Shown here in pieces: positions 27,519 through 36,270 of a stretch of 64,000 bases of DNA. The DNA lies in the NCBI GenBank assembly GCA_023657465.1, contig JAGTJX010000003.1, forward strand, positions 247,889-311,888, read 5' to 3'. How positions within the stretch are numbered: the first letter of the stretch is position 1; every line of letters starts with the position of its first letter. The notes under the pieces were generated by a model that saw only the letters and a list, made by a program, of their open reading frames with translations, made no database searches and was not told the origin of the DNA. The position numbers were made by a program, and so were the translations under genes. This DNA comes from Lysobacteraceae bacterium (GTDB lineage Bacteria > Bdellovibrionota > UBA1018 > JAGTJX01).

Positions 27519-27534
27519 TTGGTCACATGACCAA
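27519..27534 (-). promoter_or_regulatory. Perfect palindrome before 27165-27503 gene
   Basis: TTGGTCACATGACCAA consists of two 7-base arms around CA, 16 bases before the start codon. It shares TTGG/TGACCAA with the 27101-27116 site. The position would overlap the promoter or leader, as expected for a repressor or CRP-like site, though the half-site TTGGTCA is not the CRP consensus. Confidence 0.45.
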
Positions 27535-27718
27535 TGTTTACCGAGCAATTCTCGGATCGAAATGCATCGCTTTAATGAGCAAAACAGCAAACTTCGACAA
27601 CCTCTATAAAGCAGATAACGTGCCAGAATTACTGGACTGAGATTCTATATAAACGCTCTTCACAGTTTAAGCGTGATTAGTGCTTAAACATCTGTCTATT
27701 CTTTAGCCATAAATTGAT

Positions 27719-27764
27719 GTGTATACCTATGTGTATAGACAAGTGTATAGTATTGATGTATAAT
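27719..27764 (+). promoter_or_regulatory. Promoter with iterated operator for the Phd/PIN operon
   Basis: GTGTATA occurs at 27719, 27731 and 27743, exactly 12 bases apart, with a variant ATGTATA at 27756. Within it sit a -35 TAGACA (27736-27741) and -10 TATAAT (27759-27764) with 17-base spacing. The -10 ends 7 bases before the antitoxin ATG, so transcription should begin at or next to the start codon: a leaderless mRNA with no Shine-Dalgarno. Repeats over the promoter fit antitoxin autorepression. Confidence 0.7.
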
Positions 27765-27771
27765 CAACCTT

Positions 27772-28047
27772 ATGAAGGTGAACGCACTTAAAATCAGACA
27801 ATCATTCGGAAAAATCTTAGAGATGCTCAATAAGAAAAATGAACCTATTGTCATTGAAAAAGGTCGAGAACCCGTTGCTGTTCTCATCTCAATTGAGGAT
27901 TACAAAAGTAGATTCATTGATCGTGCAGAACAAGAAAAACGAAATGAACTACTCGCTCTTGCTCAAAAAATCACAAAAGAACCCGTTCAAGGAATTGCCA
28001 ACTCCCTCGAACTCTTAAGAGAACTCCGCTATGGTCGTCGTTCCTGA
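27772..28047 (+). CDS. Phd/YefM-family antitoxin
   Basis: 91 residues. MKVNALKIRQSFGKILEMLNK followed by EPIVIEKGREPVAVLISIEDYKS is the typical Phd/YefM DNA-binding and dimerisation domain. The C-terminal helix region would wrap the toxin. Start confirmed by the family's canonical N-terminus. It overlaps the PIN toxin by 17 bases. Neutralises the toxin and represses the operon through the upstream repeats. Confidence 0.85.
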   Translation: MKVNALKIRQSFGKILEMLNKKNEPIVIEKGREPVAVLISIEDYKSRFIDRAEQEKRNELLALAQKITKEPVQGIANSLELLRELRYGRRS

Positions 28048-28444
28048 CGCCTCAGTAGTACTCAAATGGTTTATCTCTGAAAAAGACTCAGACAAAGCAC
28101 TCCGAGTTCTCGAGCAACTTATTAATACTCCTGATCAGATAGCTATACCTGAACTTGTATTCTATGAAGTTCTGAACACTCTCAATCGTTTCTTTCCAAA
28201 TGAAATGGGCAATCCCAAGTCAGATCGGTATCAACTCTTAGAGAAAGTATTTTATTTTTTTCATCACAGATTCGTAATGACCGTAGATCAAATAAACCGA
28301 GTTCATCATTACCAATCTTTAGGACTCTCAGGTTACGACGCAACCTATGTCGTTCTTGCTGAAAAGCTAAAAGGGATTTGGCTTACCTTTGATTCCAAAG
28401 CAGCTTCAGTACTTAAAAACTCAAAGTTTGTAGAGCTCTTGTAA
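28031..28444 (+). CDS. PIN-domain ribonuclease toxin (VapC-like)
   Basis: 137 residues. VVPDASVVLKWF gives the first catalytic Asp; IPELVFYEVLNTL the Glu; LSGYDATYVVLAEKLKGIWLTFDSKAA the third and fourth acidic positions. These form the Mg-dependent PIN active site of VapC-type RNases, which cleave tRNA or rRNA loops. All acidic residues are present, so it should be active. Paired with a Phd-type rather than VapB-type antitoxin, a mix commonly seen. Confidence 0.85.
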   Translation: MVVVPDASVVLKWFISEKDSDKALRVLEQLINTPDQIAIPELVFYEVLNTLNRFFPNEMGNPKSDRYQLLEKVFYFFHHRFVMTVDQINRVHHYQSLGLSGYDATYVVLAEKLKGIWLTFDSKAASVLKNSKFVELL

Positions 28445-28499
28445 TTACTCAAAATCATCTCTACCATTGAAGGATCAACTCCAAGGAAGGGGTAATCCA

Positions 28500-29243
28500 G
28501 TGAGAGAATTAGCAATTGGTTTTGCTGTTTTTCAATCGATGTCAGCTTTCGCCATGACAGGCGGAGTAACCATTTCCACCACCACTCACCCAGAGGCTGT
28601 CTATATTACAGCGATGACAGCGCAATGTTCAGGGACACTGATCTCCCCCCACTTCATCGTGACTGCCGCTCACTGCTTAGAGAAAGTCCAAGCACACCCC
28701 AGCTTCGTGAGACTCATCCGCGTCTACTCCACCCACAAGAAGAGCATGGAAATTAGTCGCTACTTCATCCACCCGACTGAGGATCTAGCACTGCTCGAAC
28801 TCACTCAAGCCTCAGAAGTCCAACCCGCAGTGCTCACCTCCCCCCATTCCGAAGCTAATGATTGCTCAGTTGTAGGATACGGAATCCCGTACAATGCTAA
28901 CGGACTCTACCTAGAAAATCTCGATGGCAAGGCTACGGATCAGAAACGAATAGGTAGAATCAAACTCTCAAGTAAGAAAGATCAATACCTTAAGACTAAG
29001 CCCACAGAGTTTTGGGCTCGAAGACTCTTTCCTGTCTCAGGCAAGAAAGCTGCCGTTCAAATCACTATGGGTGATTCAGGTGGACCACTGTTTTGTTCTG
29101 GCCAACTTTCTGGTGTATCGATCCAGAGTATAGTGAGCTACTGGCTGGTTGGCGAAGGTAGATTCTTCAAATCTCAGAGCTTCTTCTTAGATCTTTCGAT
29201 CCCTGAGATCAATGAATGGATCCAGGAGCAGGCAAAGCTTTGA
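28500..29243 (+). CDS. Secreted trypsin-like serine protease (S1 family)
   Basis: 247 residues from GTG 28500, chosen because AAGGAAGGGG lies about 8 bases ahead and the product then begins with a clean signal peptide (ELAIGFAVFQSMSAFA). Catalytic triad visible: His in TAAHC, Asp in EDLALLEL, Ser in GDSGGPL. CSGTLISPHFIVTAAHC is typical. One further Cys pair is likely (DCSVV and LFCSG). Export to periplasm or exterior is expected. The 3' end overlaps the convergent phosphatase gene by 35 bases. Confidence 0.9.
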   Translation: MRELAIGFAVFQSMSAFAMTGGVTISTTTHPEAVYITAMTAQCSGTLISPHFIVTAAHCLEKVQAHPSFVRLIRVYSTHKKSMEISRYFIHPTEDLALLELTQASEVQPAVLTSPHSEANDCSVVGYGIPYNANGLYLENLDGKATDQKRIGRIKLSSKKDQYLKTKPTEFWARRLFPVSGKKAAVQITMGDSGGPLFCSGQLSGVSIQSIVSYWLVGEGRFFKSQSFFLDLSIPEINEWIQEQAKL

Positions 29244-29910
29244 ACGCTTTCATGAACTCTGCGTCTTTCCAATACTTTGCGACTAGGTACTGAGCGAGCT
29301 TCTTGCCGCCATCAATGTCTGAAGGATGATGAACACCGACTTGAATCCGTCCTTGAGATACCTCCTCAGCACGTTTCATAAACACGCTTTTACGTTTCGG
29401 ATCCCATTTCGATAGCACGGCTCCTATAGCGTACATCATGGTCGTGTGGCCGCTTGGGTAAGCGGCATTCACTTCTCTCCTTGCACAAGGCTCAAGAGTA
29501 GAATCAGTGATGTAAGGGCGCGGCCTATTATAATGAGCTTTGAGAATTCCTGCAAAATGTCCTGCATCCCAACGGATCTGATCCAAGAACGGATCAAGAG
29601 CCTTCACTTCAGCATCTGATAGTGGTCCATAGGGTTTGCCATAAAACGCTTGGATTGAAATATCGACTACGTGTTTTCCGTTGTCACATTGCTCTTTGGT
29701 TCTTTTTTTCTGCCAATCATGGATCACTTTAAAATCCTTCTTCTCTTGAGCAGATCCCTTAGCAGGTGGTGGTGGGATTGCTTTCTTTAGATCGAAATCT
29801 GAATCCTTCAGTATGACAGGCTTAGAATAGTCATCACCCTTGTGCCAATCCATCCCAAGTGAGAATGCGGCCAAAGCAATGCCTATGACTAGAAACTTAA
29901 TATTCTTCAT
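29209..29910 (-). CDS. PAP2-family acid phosphatase, exported
   Basis: 233 residues with a signal peptide (FLVIGIALAAFSLG). The three phosphatase signature motifs are present: KAHYNRPRP, YPSGH and GRIQVGVHHPSDIDGG, matching class A nonspecific acid phosphatases/PAP2 enzymes that dephosphorylate organic phosphates via a phospho-His intermediate. No membrane helices besides the signal, so it is likely periplasmic. Located 16 bases before the malate dehydrogenase stop side; probably separate transcript. Confidence 0.85.
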   Translation of the reverse strand: MKNIKFLVIGIALAAFSLGMDWHKGDDYSKPVILKDSDFDLKKAIPPPPAKGSAQEKKDFKVIHDWQKKRTKEQCDNGKHVVDISIQAFYGKPYGPLSDAEVKALDPFLDQIRWDAGHFAGILKAHYNRPRPYITDSTLEPCARREVNAAYPSGHTTMMYAIGAVLSKWDPKRKSVFMKRAEEVSQGRIQVGVHHPSDIDGGKKLAQYLVAKYWKDAEFMKAFKALPAPGSIH

Positions 29911-29925
29911 TTTGATATTCCCTTT

Positions 29926-30921
29926 TTAGATCAGTCCTAATGACTTCACAGCATCACGCTCTGAACGAAGCTCATCGAGAGTCTTCTGGAATTTTTCTTT
30001 TCCGAAGTCGCCTAACTCAGCTCCTTGAACGATCTTGAGTTTGCCGCCTTCAGTTCTGCATGGGAATGAGAACATGAGTCCCTTATCCACTCCGTATTCG
30101 CCGTTTGAGCAAACTGCCATCGAGTAAACATGCCCTGGAGCCGTGTCGTGAGTACGAGCGTAAACAGCATCAATCGCTGCTGATGCAGCAGAAGCAGCTG
30201 AGGAAACTCCGCGAGCCTTGAGAACCGCAGCTCCACGTTGTTGCACGGTCGTGAGGAAGTCGCCTTTCAACCACTCATGATCCTTGATCACATCAGTCAC
30301 TGGCTTGCCACCAATCTTCGTATTGTAAAAATCAGGATACATCGTTGGAGAGTGATTGCCCCAAATTGCAAGTCCTTGAACTGCGGTCACATCGACTCCC
30401 GCTTTCTTAGCCAATTGATTCTTCGCACGAGTTTCATCGAGCATGGTCATTGCATAGAAGTTTTCCTTAGCAACTCGAGGAGCGTGTGACATCGCAATGA
30501 GTGAGTTGGTATTGCATGGATTACCGACTACGAGTATTTTCACATCATCAGCAGCATGATCATTGAGTGCCTTACCTTGTACAGAGAATATTCCGCCGTT
30601 AACTTTCAGAAGGTCAGCGCGCTCCATTCCTGGCTTACGGGGGACAGCTCCAACGAGTACTGCCCAGTTGGTGTTCTTGAATGCTGTGTTCACATCTGAA
30701 GTGCAGATAATGTTTTTCAAATTCGGGAACGCGCCGTCTTCTAATTCCAACGCGACACCATTCAATGCATTGAGCGCAGGCTCAAGCTCGAGAAGTTGAA
30801 GTTCTACATCAGTGTCTGCTCCAAACATTTGGCCTGATGCGATTCTAAACAGAATAGCGTATCCGATTTGTCCTGCAGCTCCAGTGATCGTGACTTTTAC
30901 TTTTTTTCGTGATGGTGACAT
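29926..30921 (-). CDS. mdh: Malate dehydrogenase
   Basis: 331 residues from ATG 30921, preceded by GGAGAACG at good spacing; longer starts overlap the MscS gene. NAD-binding loop [29 protein letters not shown], and catalytic [13 protein letters not shown] with active-site His. The sequence type is the cytosolic-like (type 2) malate dehydrogenase rather than the LDH-like form. Interconverts malate and oxaloacetate in the TCA cycle. With GTP-PEP carboxykinase at the right edge, it would supply oxaloacetate for gluconeogenesis. Confidence 0.9.
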   Translation of the reverse strand: MSPSRKKVKVTITGAAGQIGYAILFRIASGQMFGADTDVELQLLELEPALNALNGVALELEDGAFPNLKNIICTSDVNTAFKNTNWAVLVGAVPRKPGMERADLLKVNGGIFSVQGKALNDHAADDVKILVVGNPCNTNSLIAMSHAPRVAKENFYAMTMLDETRAKNQLAKKAGVDVTAVQGLAIWGNHSPTMYPDFYNTKIGGKPVTDVIKDHEWLKGDFLTTVQQRGAAVLKARGVSSAASAASAAIDAVYARTHDTAPGHVYSMAVCSNGEYGVDKGLMFSFPCRTEGGKLKIVQGAELGDFGKEKFQKTLDELRSERDAVKSLGLI

Positions 30922-30940
30922 GGTGAACGTTCTCCTTAAT

Positions 30941-31942
30941 TTATTTGTTATTATGAATGTAAAGCCGACGCGCGGGGTATGCAATTTCAATCTGAGCACT
31001 GCGCAGTGCTTCAATGACTGCATAGTTTATTTCAGATCTTGACATACCCCATTCTTTTTTGTCTGAGGTTTTAAGCCAATACTCTGTCTCAAACTGAAGA
31101 GCGGAGTCTCCAATCTGAGTGAAGTAGCAAAATCCAAAACGTGCTAGAGAATTTCTAATGATTGCTCGCTCAATGAGCGAAGGAATTTGTTTTAATTTTT
31201 CCGAATCGGTTTCGTGATGAACTCCAAGGATAAACTGAACCAGTCTCTCATTGCGAGATCTTAAGTTCCTCACACGGCTCTGAAGTAGATCAGAATTAGG
31301 AACGATCAGAGTCTCACCTGTCTTCAGCATGAGCCTTGAGTTCTTGAGCCCAATTTTCCTGATCTCCCCAGTGAAATCCCCAATCATGATCGTGTCCCCT
31401 ACGATGAAAGGCTTATCGAGTAGGATAGTAAGTGATGCGAAGAGATCTCCGAGCAGATTCTGAACTGCTAGAGCAATGGCGATACCACCGACTCCGAGAC
31501 CCGCAACGAGTGCCGTAATATCGACACCGAGATTATTCAGAGTGAGCAGGAAGAGAAAAACATAGAACGTGGTGATCGCGCCGACATTGAGAATCCCGCG
31601 CATGCTAGCGAAGCTGGGATCATTGACGGCTTTGCGTTTGATCATGGTGAGGACATATTGATTGATCGCTACATTACCGAAGACTGCGATCTGGACTGAA
31701 GCCATGATGATCATGAATCTATGAACGACAGTGTCCCAGCCTTGGAGTTGTTTAGAGAAACTAAGAACCGTGTAAGCAGAAAGAGCCGCTAGGAATAAAA
31801 CTCCAATTCGCTCTACACCCTTACCTAACCAATTGCCTTGGAGTCTTTTGACTAGGAATCTACGAGAGAAAAAGAGAACAACAAATAATCCAACCGTCAT
31901 TCCTATAGTTATGAGTGTGGGAACGGAATAGGACATGTTCAT
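30941..31942 (-). CDS. MscS-family mechanosensitive channel
   Basis: 333 residues. About four N-terminal membrane helices, then the pore helix [24 protein letters not shown] (Gly/Ala packing pattern) and the beta domain [19 protein letters not shown] with [13 protein letters not shown]. These are the MscS core features. Opens under membrane tension to relieve osmotic shock. Start overlaps the ferredoxin stop (ATGA), so it is coupled to that gene. Confidence 0.9.
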   Translation of the reverse strand: MNMSYSVPTLITIGMTVGLFVVLFFSRRFLVKRLQGNWLGKGVERIGVLFLAALSAYTVLSFSKQLQGWDTVVHRFMIIMASVQIAVFGNVAINQYVLTMIKRKAVNDPSFASMRGILNVGAITTFYVFLFLLTLNNLGVDITALVAGLGVGGIAIALAVQNLLGDLFASLTILLDKPFIVGDTIMIGDFTGEIRKIGLKNSRLMLKTGETLIVPNSDLLQSRVRNLRSRNERLVQFILGVHHETDSEKLKQIPSLIERAIIRNSLARFGFCYFTQIGDSALQFETEYWLKTSDKKEWGMSRSEINYAVIEALRSAQIEIAYPARRLYIHNNK

Positions 31943-32214
31943 CGCTTCATCGACTCCTCGACTGCTGCTACCAGTTTCTCAATGTCGGTATTCAAAAGTT
32001 TTGTGAACCACTTGCCTTCGGGATAAATAACGGCTGCGATTCCTTCTTCGCATTTACCTAAGCAACCCGAAGCATTGACTCGGTACTCTTTCGATTTGCC
32101 TAGTTTCATGTGACATTGTTTCTTGACCGCATCTCGAAGCACGGTCGATCCCTTAGCGCCACAGCTCTCACCGTCAGTCTTAGTATTCGTGCAGATGAAT
32201 AGATGCGATTTCAT
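31939..32214 (-). CDS. Thioredoxin-like [2Fe-2S] ferredoxin
   Basis: 91 residues. Four Cys ligands arranged as in the thioredoxin-fold ferredoxins: FICTNTKTDGESCGAKG, and SGCLGKCEEG. YPEGKWFTKL is the conserved C-terminal feature. Small soluble electron carrier, often an NADH-dehydrogenase-like subunit or stand-alone protein. Here it precedes a mechanosensitive channel gene, an arrangement whose meaning is unclear. Confidence 0.85.
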   Translation of the reverse strand: MKSHLFICTNTKTDGESCGAKGSTVLRDAVKKQCHMKLGKSKEYRVNASGCLGKCEEGIAAVIYPEGKWFTKLLNTDIEKLVAAVEESMKR

Positions 32215-32248
32215 TGTGATATAGAGCTTAGGCCATGTTGCACTGCGG

Positions 32249-33166
32249 TTGACAGTGAAAGTTCATGGCGATACAAATTTTGCCATGCTGTCCCATTTCA
32301 AAGACTGGGCTATTCCAGGCCCGAAACCTTACCGTTTTGGTATTGATCTTAATGCCGTTCCCACAGGCGAGTCTTTGGACGCATTATCAGGGCATTTTAA
32401 GATTTATCAGCGCAAAAACGGCCACAGATACTCTACTGATGACCTACTCGTCGCTTGGTACGGAACGACCTGGTGCGGTTCTGCTAAGCGCGTACTCGAG
32501 TTAGGTAGCGGCATTGGTTCTGTAGGCATGATTTCTGCTTGGAGATTACAAGGCGCTCAGTTCGTAGCAATCGAAGCGCAAGAGGAGAGTGTCGCTCTTC
32601 AACGCAAGTCACTAGAACTGAATGGCTTGAACGGCCGATATGATCTCCGTCAAGGAGATTTCCGCGATCCTTCAGTACTAAGATTCGATGAGCAGTTTGA
32701 TTTGGTTTTAGGGAGTCCGCCTTACTTCCCGCTTGGGACGGGTGGACTTGCTGAAGACCCACAGAAGTTAGGATGCAGATTCGAAGTCCGAGGCGATGTC
32801 AGAGATTACATCCGTGTAGCTTCACAGCATCTCGCTCCAGGTGGTGTTTGCGCTCTCGTGTTTCCGATGGAGAGAGCGAGTGGCAAAATCTCCAATGGTG
32901 ATTCTCGCGACAAGCACCAAGAAGCACGTGTACTAGAAGGCGCACGAGTGAACGGCATGACGGTGATCCGTCAGCGTCCCGTGAGATTGAAAGAAGATGC
33001 AGAACCCTTGCTCTCTCTCTACGCCCTCATGAACTCACGCGATTTACCTGAGAAGTACCGAGATCAAACTTGGGTAGAACCTGATCTCATCATTCGCTGC
33101 AAAGATGGATCTGTTCACCCTGAGTACGCCACTCTCAAGATGGCGATTGGCTTTCCGCCGTTTTAA
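32249..33166 (+). CDS. TrmN6/YfiC-like SAM methyltransferase
   Basis: 305 residues. SAM-binding LELGSGIGSVGMISAW, acidic VAIEAQEESVALQRKS, and the catalytic NPPY-type motif as GSPPYFPLG (Ser replacing Asn). The pattern matches the tRNA1(Val) adenine-N6 methyltransferase group (TrmN6). N-terminal YQRKNGHRYSTDDLLVAW is also typical. The TTG at 32249 is used, but ATG 32285 is an alternative start. The extended C-terminus (HPEYATLKMAIGFPPF) is unusual. Divergent from the ferredoxin gene. Confidence 0.7.
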   Translation: MTVKVHGDTNFAMLSHFKDWAIPGPKPYRFGIDLNAVPTGESLDALSGHFKIYQRKNGHRYSTDDLLVAWYGTTWCGSAKRVLELGSGIGSVGMISAWRLQGAQFVAIEAQEESVALQRKSLELNGLNGRYDLRQGDFRDPSVLRFDEQFDLVLGSPPYFPLGTGGLAEDPQKLGCRFEVRGDVRDYIRVASQHLAPGGVCALVFPMERASGKISNGDSRDKHQEARVLEGARVNGMTVIRQRPVRLKEDAEPLLSLYALMNSRDLPEKYRDQTWVEPDLIIRCKDGSVHPEYATLKMAIGFPPF

Positions 33167-33200
33167 GCGCTCGCGCTAGACAGCGTAGAGACGCTAGCCG

Positions 33201-33276
33201 TTTAGTTCGTGTTTGGCGAACTAAAGAGCGGTTTCATTAACGAGATGGCCTCTTAGTTCGCAAAAAGCGAACTAAG
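33201..33276. repeat. Paired REP-like hairpins next to RAYT gene
   Basis: Two palindromes with the same core. The first, 33201-33225, has 9-bp arms TTTAGTTCG/CGAACTAAA. The second, 33252-33276, has perfect 10-bp arms CTTAGTTCGC/GCGAACTAAG around five A. A further hairpin (GCTAG..AGCGT/ACGCT..CTAGC) precedes at 33175-33198. They lie between a methyltransferase gene and a REP-associated transposase gene, the normal setting for its substrate. A similar pair is at 62877-62950. Confidence 0.75.
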
Positions 33277-33293
33277 CCTTCCTTGTCACTTAC

Positions 33294-34100
33294 TTAAAAC
33301 CTAGGATCACAAACAAACTCTCGAAAACGCTGCATCGCTGTGGGTTGAGCGATTAAACATTGTAAGTATTTCTGAATTTGCCTCGGAGTGAGATGAAATA
33401 GCTCTGATGCTGTAGCTGTCTTCATTTCTAGACTTTGAGCAACAAGTGGCACGAGCTGTTGTTTGATTGGATTTCTCGGTTTCAGAAGGTCATCAAACGG
33501 GAGACGGAAATAACACTCAATTTTTTGTTTCAGACCTTCCTCTGAAAGTCCAAACGGAGTGAGATCAGCCTGAGGCAGGAGCGTCCCTTGCACATCGACT
33601 GTTGGATCTGCATTCACATAATAATGGAATTGATCGCGTCTCCAAGATTTAAGACTGGGACAGGAGCTGAGCGAGAGAAGGGGCGAATCCGAGTAACCCA
33701 ACCAATCCCTGTGAGTTGACCATTTCCATGCCAGTGGATCCCTTGTCAGCTTTGATCGACAAGAATTAAGGTGAATGTACCTGATCGTGCGCTTGAGCTT
33801 AATCAGATCAGTAATCTTCTCGGGAGCTGGAATGATGTCCCAATCCTGAACTCTCAGTCCGAAACTCCGATTCAATTGTCTACGCAGTTCTATGATCAAC
33901 TCTTCGGAATAGTCTTGAGTTGTAGCCAAGTGTAGATGATTCGGCATGAGGATAAGAGCAAGGATGTCTTTGCAGTTTTCTCGAAAGAAACTCCATGTTT
34001 CTCTACAAATATTCTCACGAGCAAAGTGCGATGTATGTTCCCTAGATCGAAAGACTAAATGGTTCCACATGAAGCTCTCACCGAGCAAACTTGATGCCAT
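33294..34100 (-). CDS. REP-associated tyrosine transposase (RAYT)
   Basis: 268 residues. The metal-binding HUH motif appears as MPNHLHL, and YIHLNSCRSKLTRDPLAWKWSTHRDWLG carries the catalytic Tyr and the conserved W-S-(S/T)-H/Y region of RAYT/IS200-like enzymes. The C-terminal 100 residues include a likely helix-turn-helix (ATASELFHLTPRQIQKYLQ), usual in this group. RAYTs are domesticated single-copy transposases that process REP hairpins, and matching hairpins flank it. No terminal inverted repeats of an intact IS seen. Confidence 0.85.
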   Translation of the reverse strand: MASSLLGESFMWNHLVFRSREHTSHFARENICRETWSFFRENCKDILALILMPNHLHLATTQDYSEELIIELRRQLNRSFGLRVQDWDIIPAPEKITDLIKLKRTIRYIHLNSCRSKLTRDPLAWKWSTHRDWLGYSDSPLLSLSSCPSLKSWRRDQFHYYVNADPTVDVQGTLLPQADLTPFGLSEEGLKQKIECYFRLPFDDLLKPRNPIKQQLVPLVAQSLEMKTATASELFHLTPRQIQKYLQCLIAQPTAMQRFREFVCDPRF

Positions 34101-34121
34101 TTGGTTGATGAGTTTAATTAA

Positions 34122-35376
34122 TTAATATCGATCACACATTTTATCCAGCTCGAGATAATCCACCATTTGATTATGAGCCCACTCATTCGGCCACCCATAC
34201 CCAGCACCACTGTTTTGCAATGTACTCGATGAGCTGACTAAACTGTCATAATAATCCTTCTCGTCTTCACCGTATTGAAATTTCAGAATCTTACTCTGAC
34301 TCCTAGAGTTCCCAAGAACTTCTACTTCCACTTTATAAATCCATGCGAACAAATGGCCATCATGTAACCAATTTTGCAAGTGAGACCAATCACTGAGTGA
34401 ATATGTTTTAGCCTTCTCCTTCAATTGCTGAATTATTTCATTTCGGTTGATTCTGAACGTACATGAACCAATGCCATATTCGTCGCTTTGTTCTCTTTTC
34501 TCAATGAAGGTAGCGATTGAATTACATTCATGCGAACTGCAATGAGTGAGATCTTTGTGCTGTGCCAAAATATGCCTTACAATTCCAGTACGTGACTCAA
34601 AACGACTCTGACGAGAGTAGACATAGGTATTTATTTTTTTCCATAATGCTTTTCCACTGTATCTATCAAACAGCTTTCATCCTCTTCAGTCAGAGATCGT
34701 GCTTGAGAATCAGCAGCAAATGCAAATAATGAAGCATCTTCATCTAGTACTGTTTCAGCATGGACGAATTCTAGAGTTGCATTGAAGTCCGTTTGAGATA
34801 ACTGCTCACCCTCAAAGATTGAAAAAATGAGTTTCCCTAGAGCGAGTATTTTCTCGTTTCTAAAAGGTACTCCCTTTTTGATGAAAGAATGTAGCATTTC
34901 ATGAACGAGTAGATAAGAGAACAAATCGCTTTCAATCCCTCTGATTAAGTCACGATCCAAACTACGAATCGCAAAGAGCTTTCTTTTGACATCATTTGTA
35001 TAAGTGAACCCGTCTTCATCATCTGTATCGATAGGTCTTAAATTTCGGGTCAGGATGAATCTCATTTTTGCGAACTCATCTCTCATCTATAGTGAGAAGT
35101 TATGATTACAAGATTCAATGGACCAAAAATCTGGATGACCTTTAGTCCCTTCGTTTTTAGGATTGTCTCTGCTGTAACAACAGTTGGAACCGTAGGGTCT
35201 GCTTGATCCCTGATTTTCAACTTACCGTTTACAACCATGATCTCGCCTCCACCACCGACACCACTACCTCCATCTAAATTCATAGAAGTATTCTTCTTCG
35301 TTTGAGCGTGACATGTATTGATCTCATTACTCATCAAGAGGGTGAGACCTAGAATCAGTAGTTTTAAAATTTTCTT
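34122..35376 (-). pseudogene. Decayed secreted HExxH-type protein of the regulator module
   Basis: Reconstructs a Gly-rich secreted protein like 44353-46056. Lesion 1: the start is AAG (35374-35376) where ATG would give a perfect signal peptide (KILKLLILGLTLLMSNEINT then CHA), 7 bases after GGAG. The N-terminal frame, with GGSGVGGGGEIMVV, ends at TGA 35083. Lesion 2: the next frame (34631-35086, containing VHEMLHSF) overlaps it by 4 bases. Lesion 3: at a seven-A run (coding strand; 34634-34640) the frame stops, while one extra A joins it to the 34122-34676 frame. Programmed frameshifting is possible at lesion 3, but three faults favour a pseudogene. Confidence 0.6.
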
Positions 35377-36182
35377 TTTGTTTCTCCTTTATTCGAAACG
35401 GTTAACGGGAAAAATTGTATATTCATTTGATAAACTTCATCGCCTACGCCCTTAGATACGAGCTCTACGAATCGCTCTCTGAATTCATGGACGAGTGCTT
35501 TTGCTTCTTTTACTTTTGAAGCAGAAATAGCAAGAGTATTAGAAGTGATCGTGCGCTTAGAATATGCATCTTGACTCGCATCATTCATCGCAAGAGATGC
35601 TCGCTCCATCATTTCTCGATGATGAGTTCTCACAGCTAGTTCAGATTTTTCTGGGAGAAAATTAATGAAACGATTTGCTTTTACGAATGTAGATCCTTTT
35701 TTAATGAGTAACCCGATGCGCTCCAAGCGATCGAGAGCGTCTCTCACTTCGATTGGAGTAATGCCCAGCCTATTTGCGATCGATTTTGGATCTGGCTTAT
35801 AGTTTTTTGTAGTCGTGAGATCTAAAATTGCTAAGTGATACCAATGAGCGATCGCATGAAACCTGTCGATGCTGAGTTGAATGACTTTTTTAGGTTTTAT
35901 ATTTCCTTTGGATTCAGTGTTCCCCAGCACTTGGTTCATGAGTGTCTGCGTTTCTTCAGAACTGAAGGCTAGCAACGCACTTAATCTAGCAGCTTGCTTA
36001 GCGGTCAGCCTGCGTTTGTCATTCATGAGCAAACTCACCAAAGCCTGACTCATTCCCAAGTCTCTCGCGAGTGCGCGCGTTGAGTAGCTAGGGTTTTTGG
36101 CCCTTCGCTCTGCGAACACCCATCGGAGTATTTGATTCGGATGCGCCTCTCTCATGGAGACGGGGTTTATATCACGCGTCAC
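35364..36182 (-). CDS. TIGR02147/DUF4423-family regulator
   Basis: 272 residues. The N-terminal helix-turn-helix AARLSALLAFSSEETQ with TRALARDLGMSQALVSLLMNDKRRL, then a central winged helix (NRLGITPIEVRDALDRLERIGLL) and the C-terminal EVYQMNIQFFPLT are the pattern of this family, frequent in Bdellovibrionota and Fibrobacteres. Its 3' end overlaps the reading frame of the decayed secreted gene by 13 bases, as the intact copy at 43512 does with its partner. Likely controls that partner and itself. Divergent from the ORF6N gene. Confidence 0.75.
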   Translation of the reverse strand: MTRDINPVSMREAHPNQILRWVFAERRAKNPSYSTRALARDLGMSQALVSLLMNDKRRLTAKQAARLSALLAFSSEETQTLMNQVLGNTESKGNIKPKKVIQLSIDRFHAIAHWYHLAILDLTTTKNYKPDPKSIANRLGITPIEVRDALDRLERIGLLIKKGSTFVKANRFINFLPEKSELAVRTHHREMMERASLAMNDASQDAYSKRTITSNTLAISASKVKEAKALVHEFRERFVELVSKGVGDEVYQMNIQFFPLTVSNKGETKRKF

Positions 36183-36200
36183 TCGTTGCCAACCTATTTT

Positions 36201-36215
36201 TAATCAAAGTGATTA
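36201..36215. promoter_or_regulatory. Palindromic candidate operator
   Basis: TAATCAAAGTGATTA has perfect 6-base arms with a 3-base centre. It lies in the 88-base divergent gap, 19 bases upstream of the regulator start at 36182 and 55 bases before the ORF6N start. That is a plausible autoregulatory site for the TIGR02147 protein. The 43512 module lacks the same sequence, which has different repeats. Confidence 0.4.
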
Positions 36216-36270
36216 CAAATGAAATCGGCTCAATGCGAAGTATGGAACACCCTTTGCAAACTCAACTGGC

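Noticed and set aside
30922..31023. Longer malate dehydrogenase start
   Set aside because: It overlaps the MscS gene end and has no ribosome site; ATG 30921 has GGAGAACG at good spacing.
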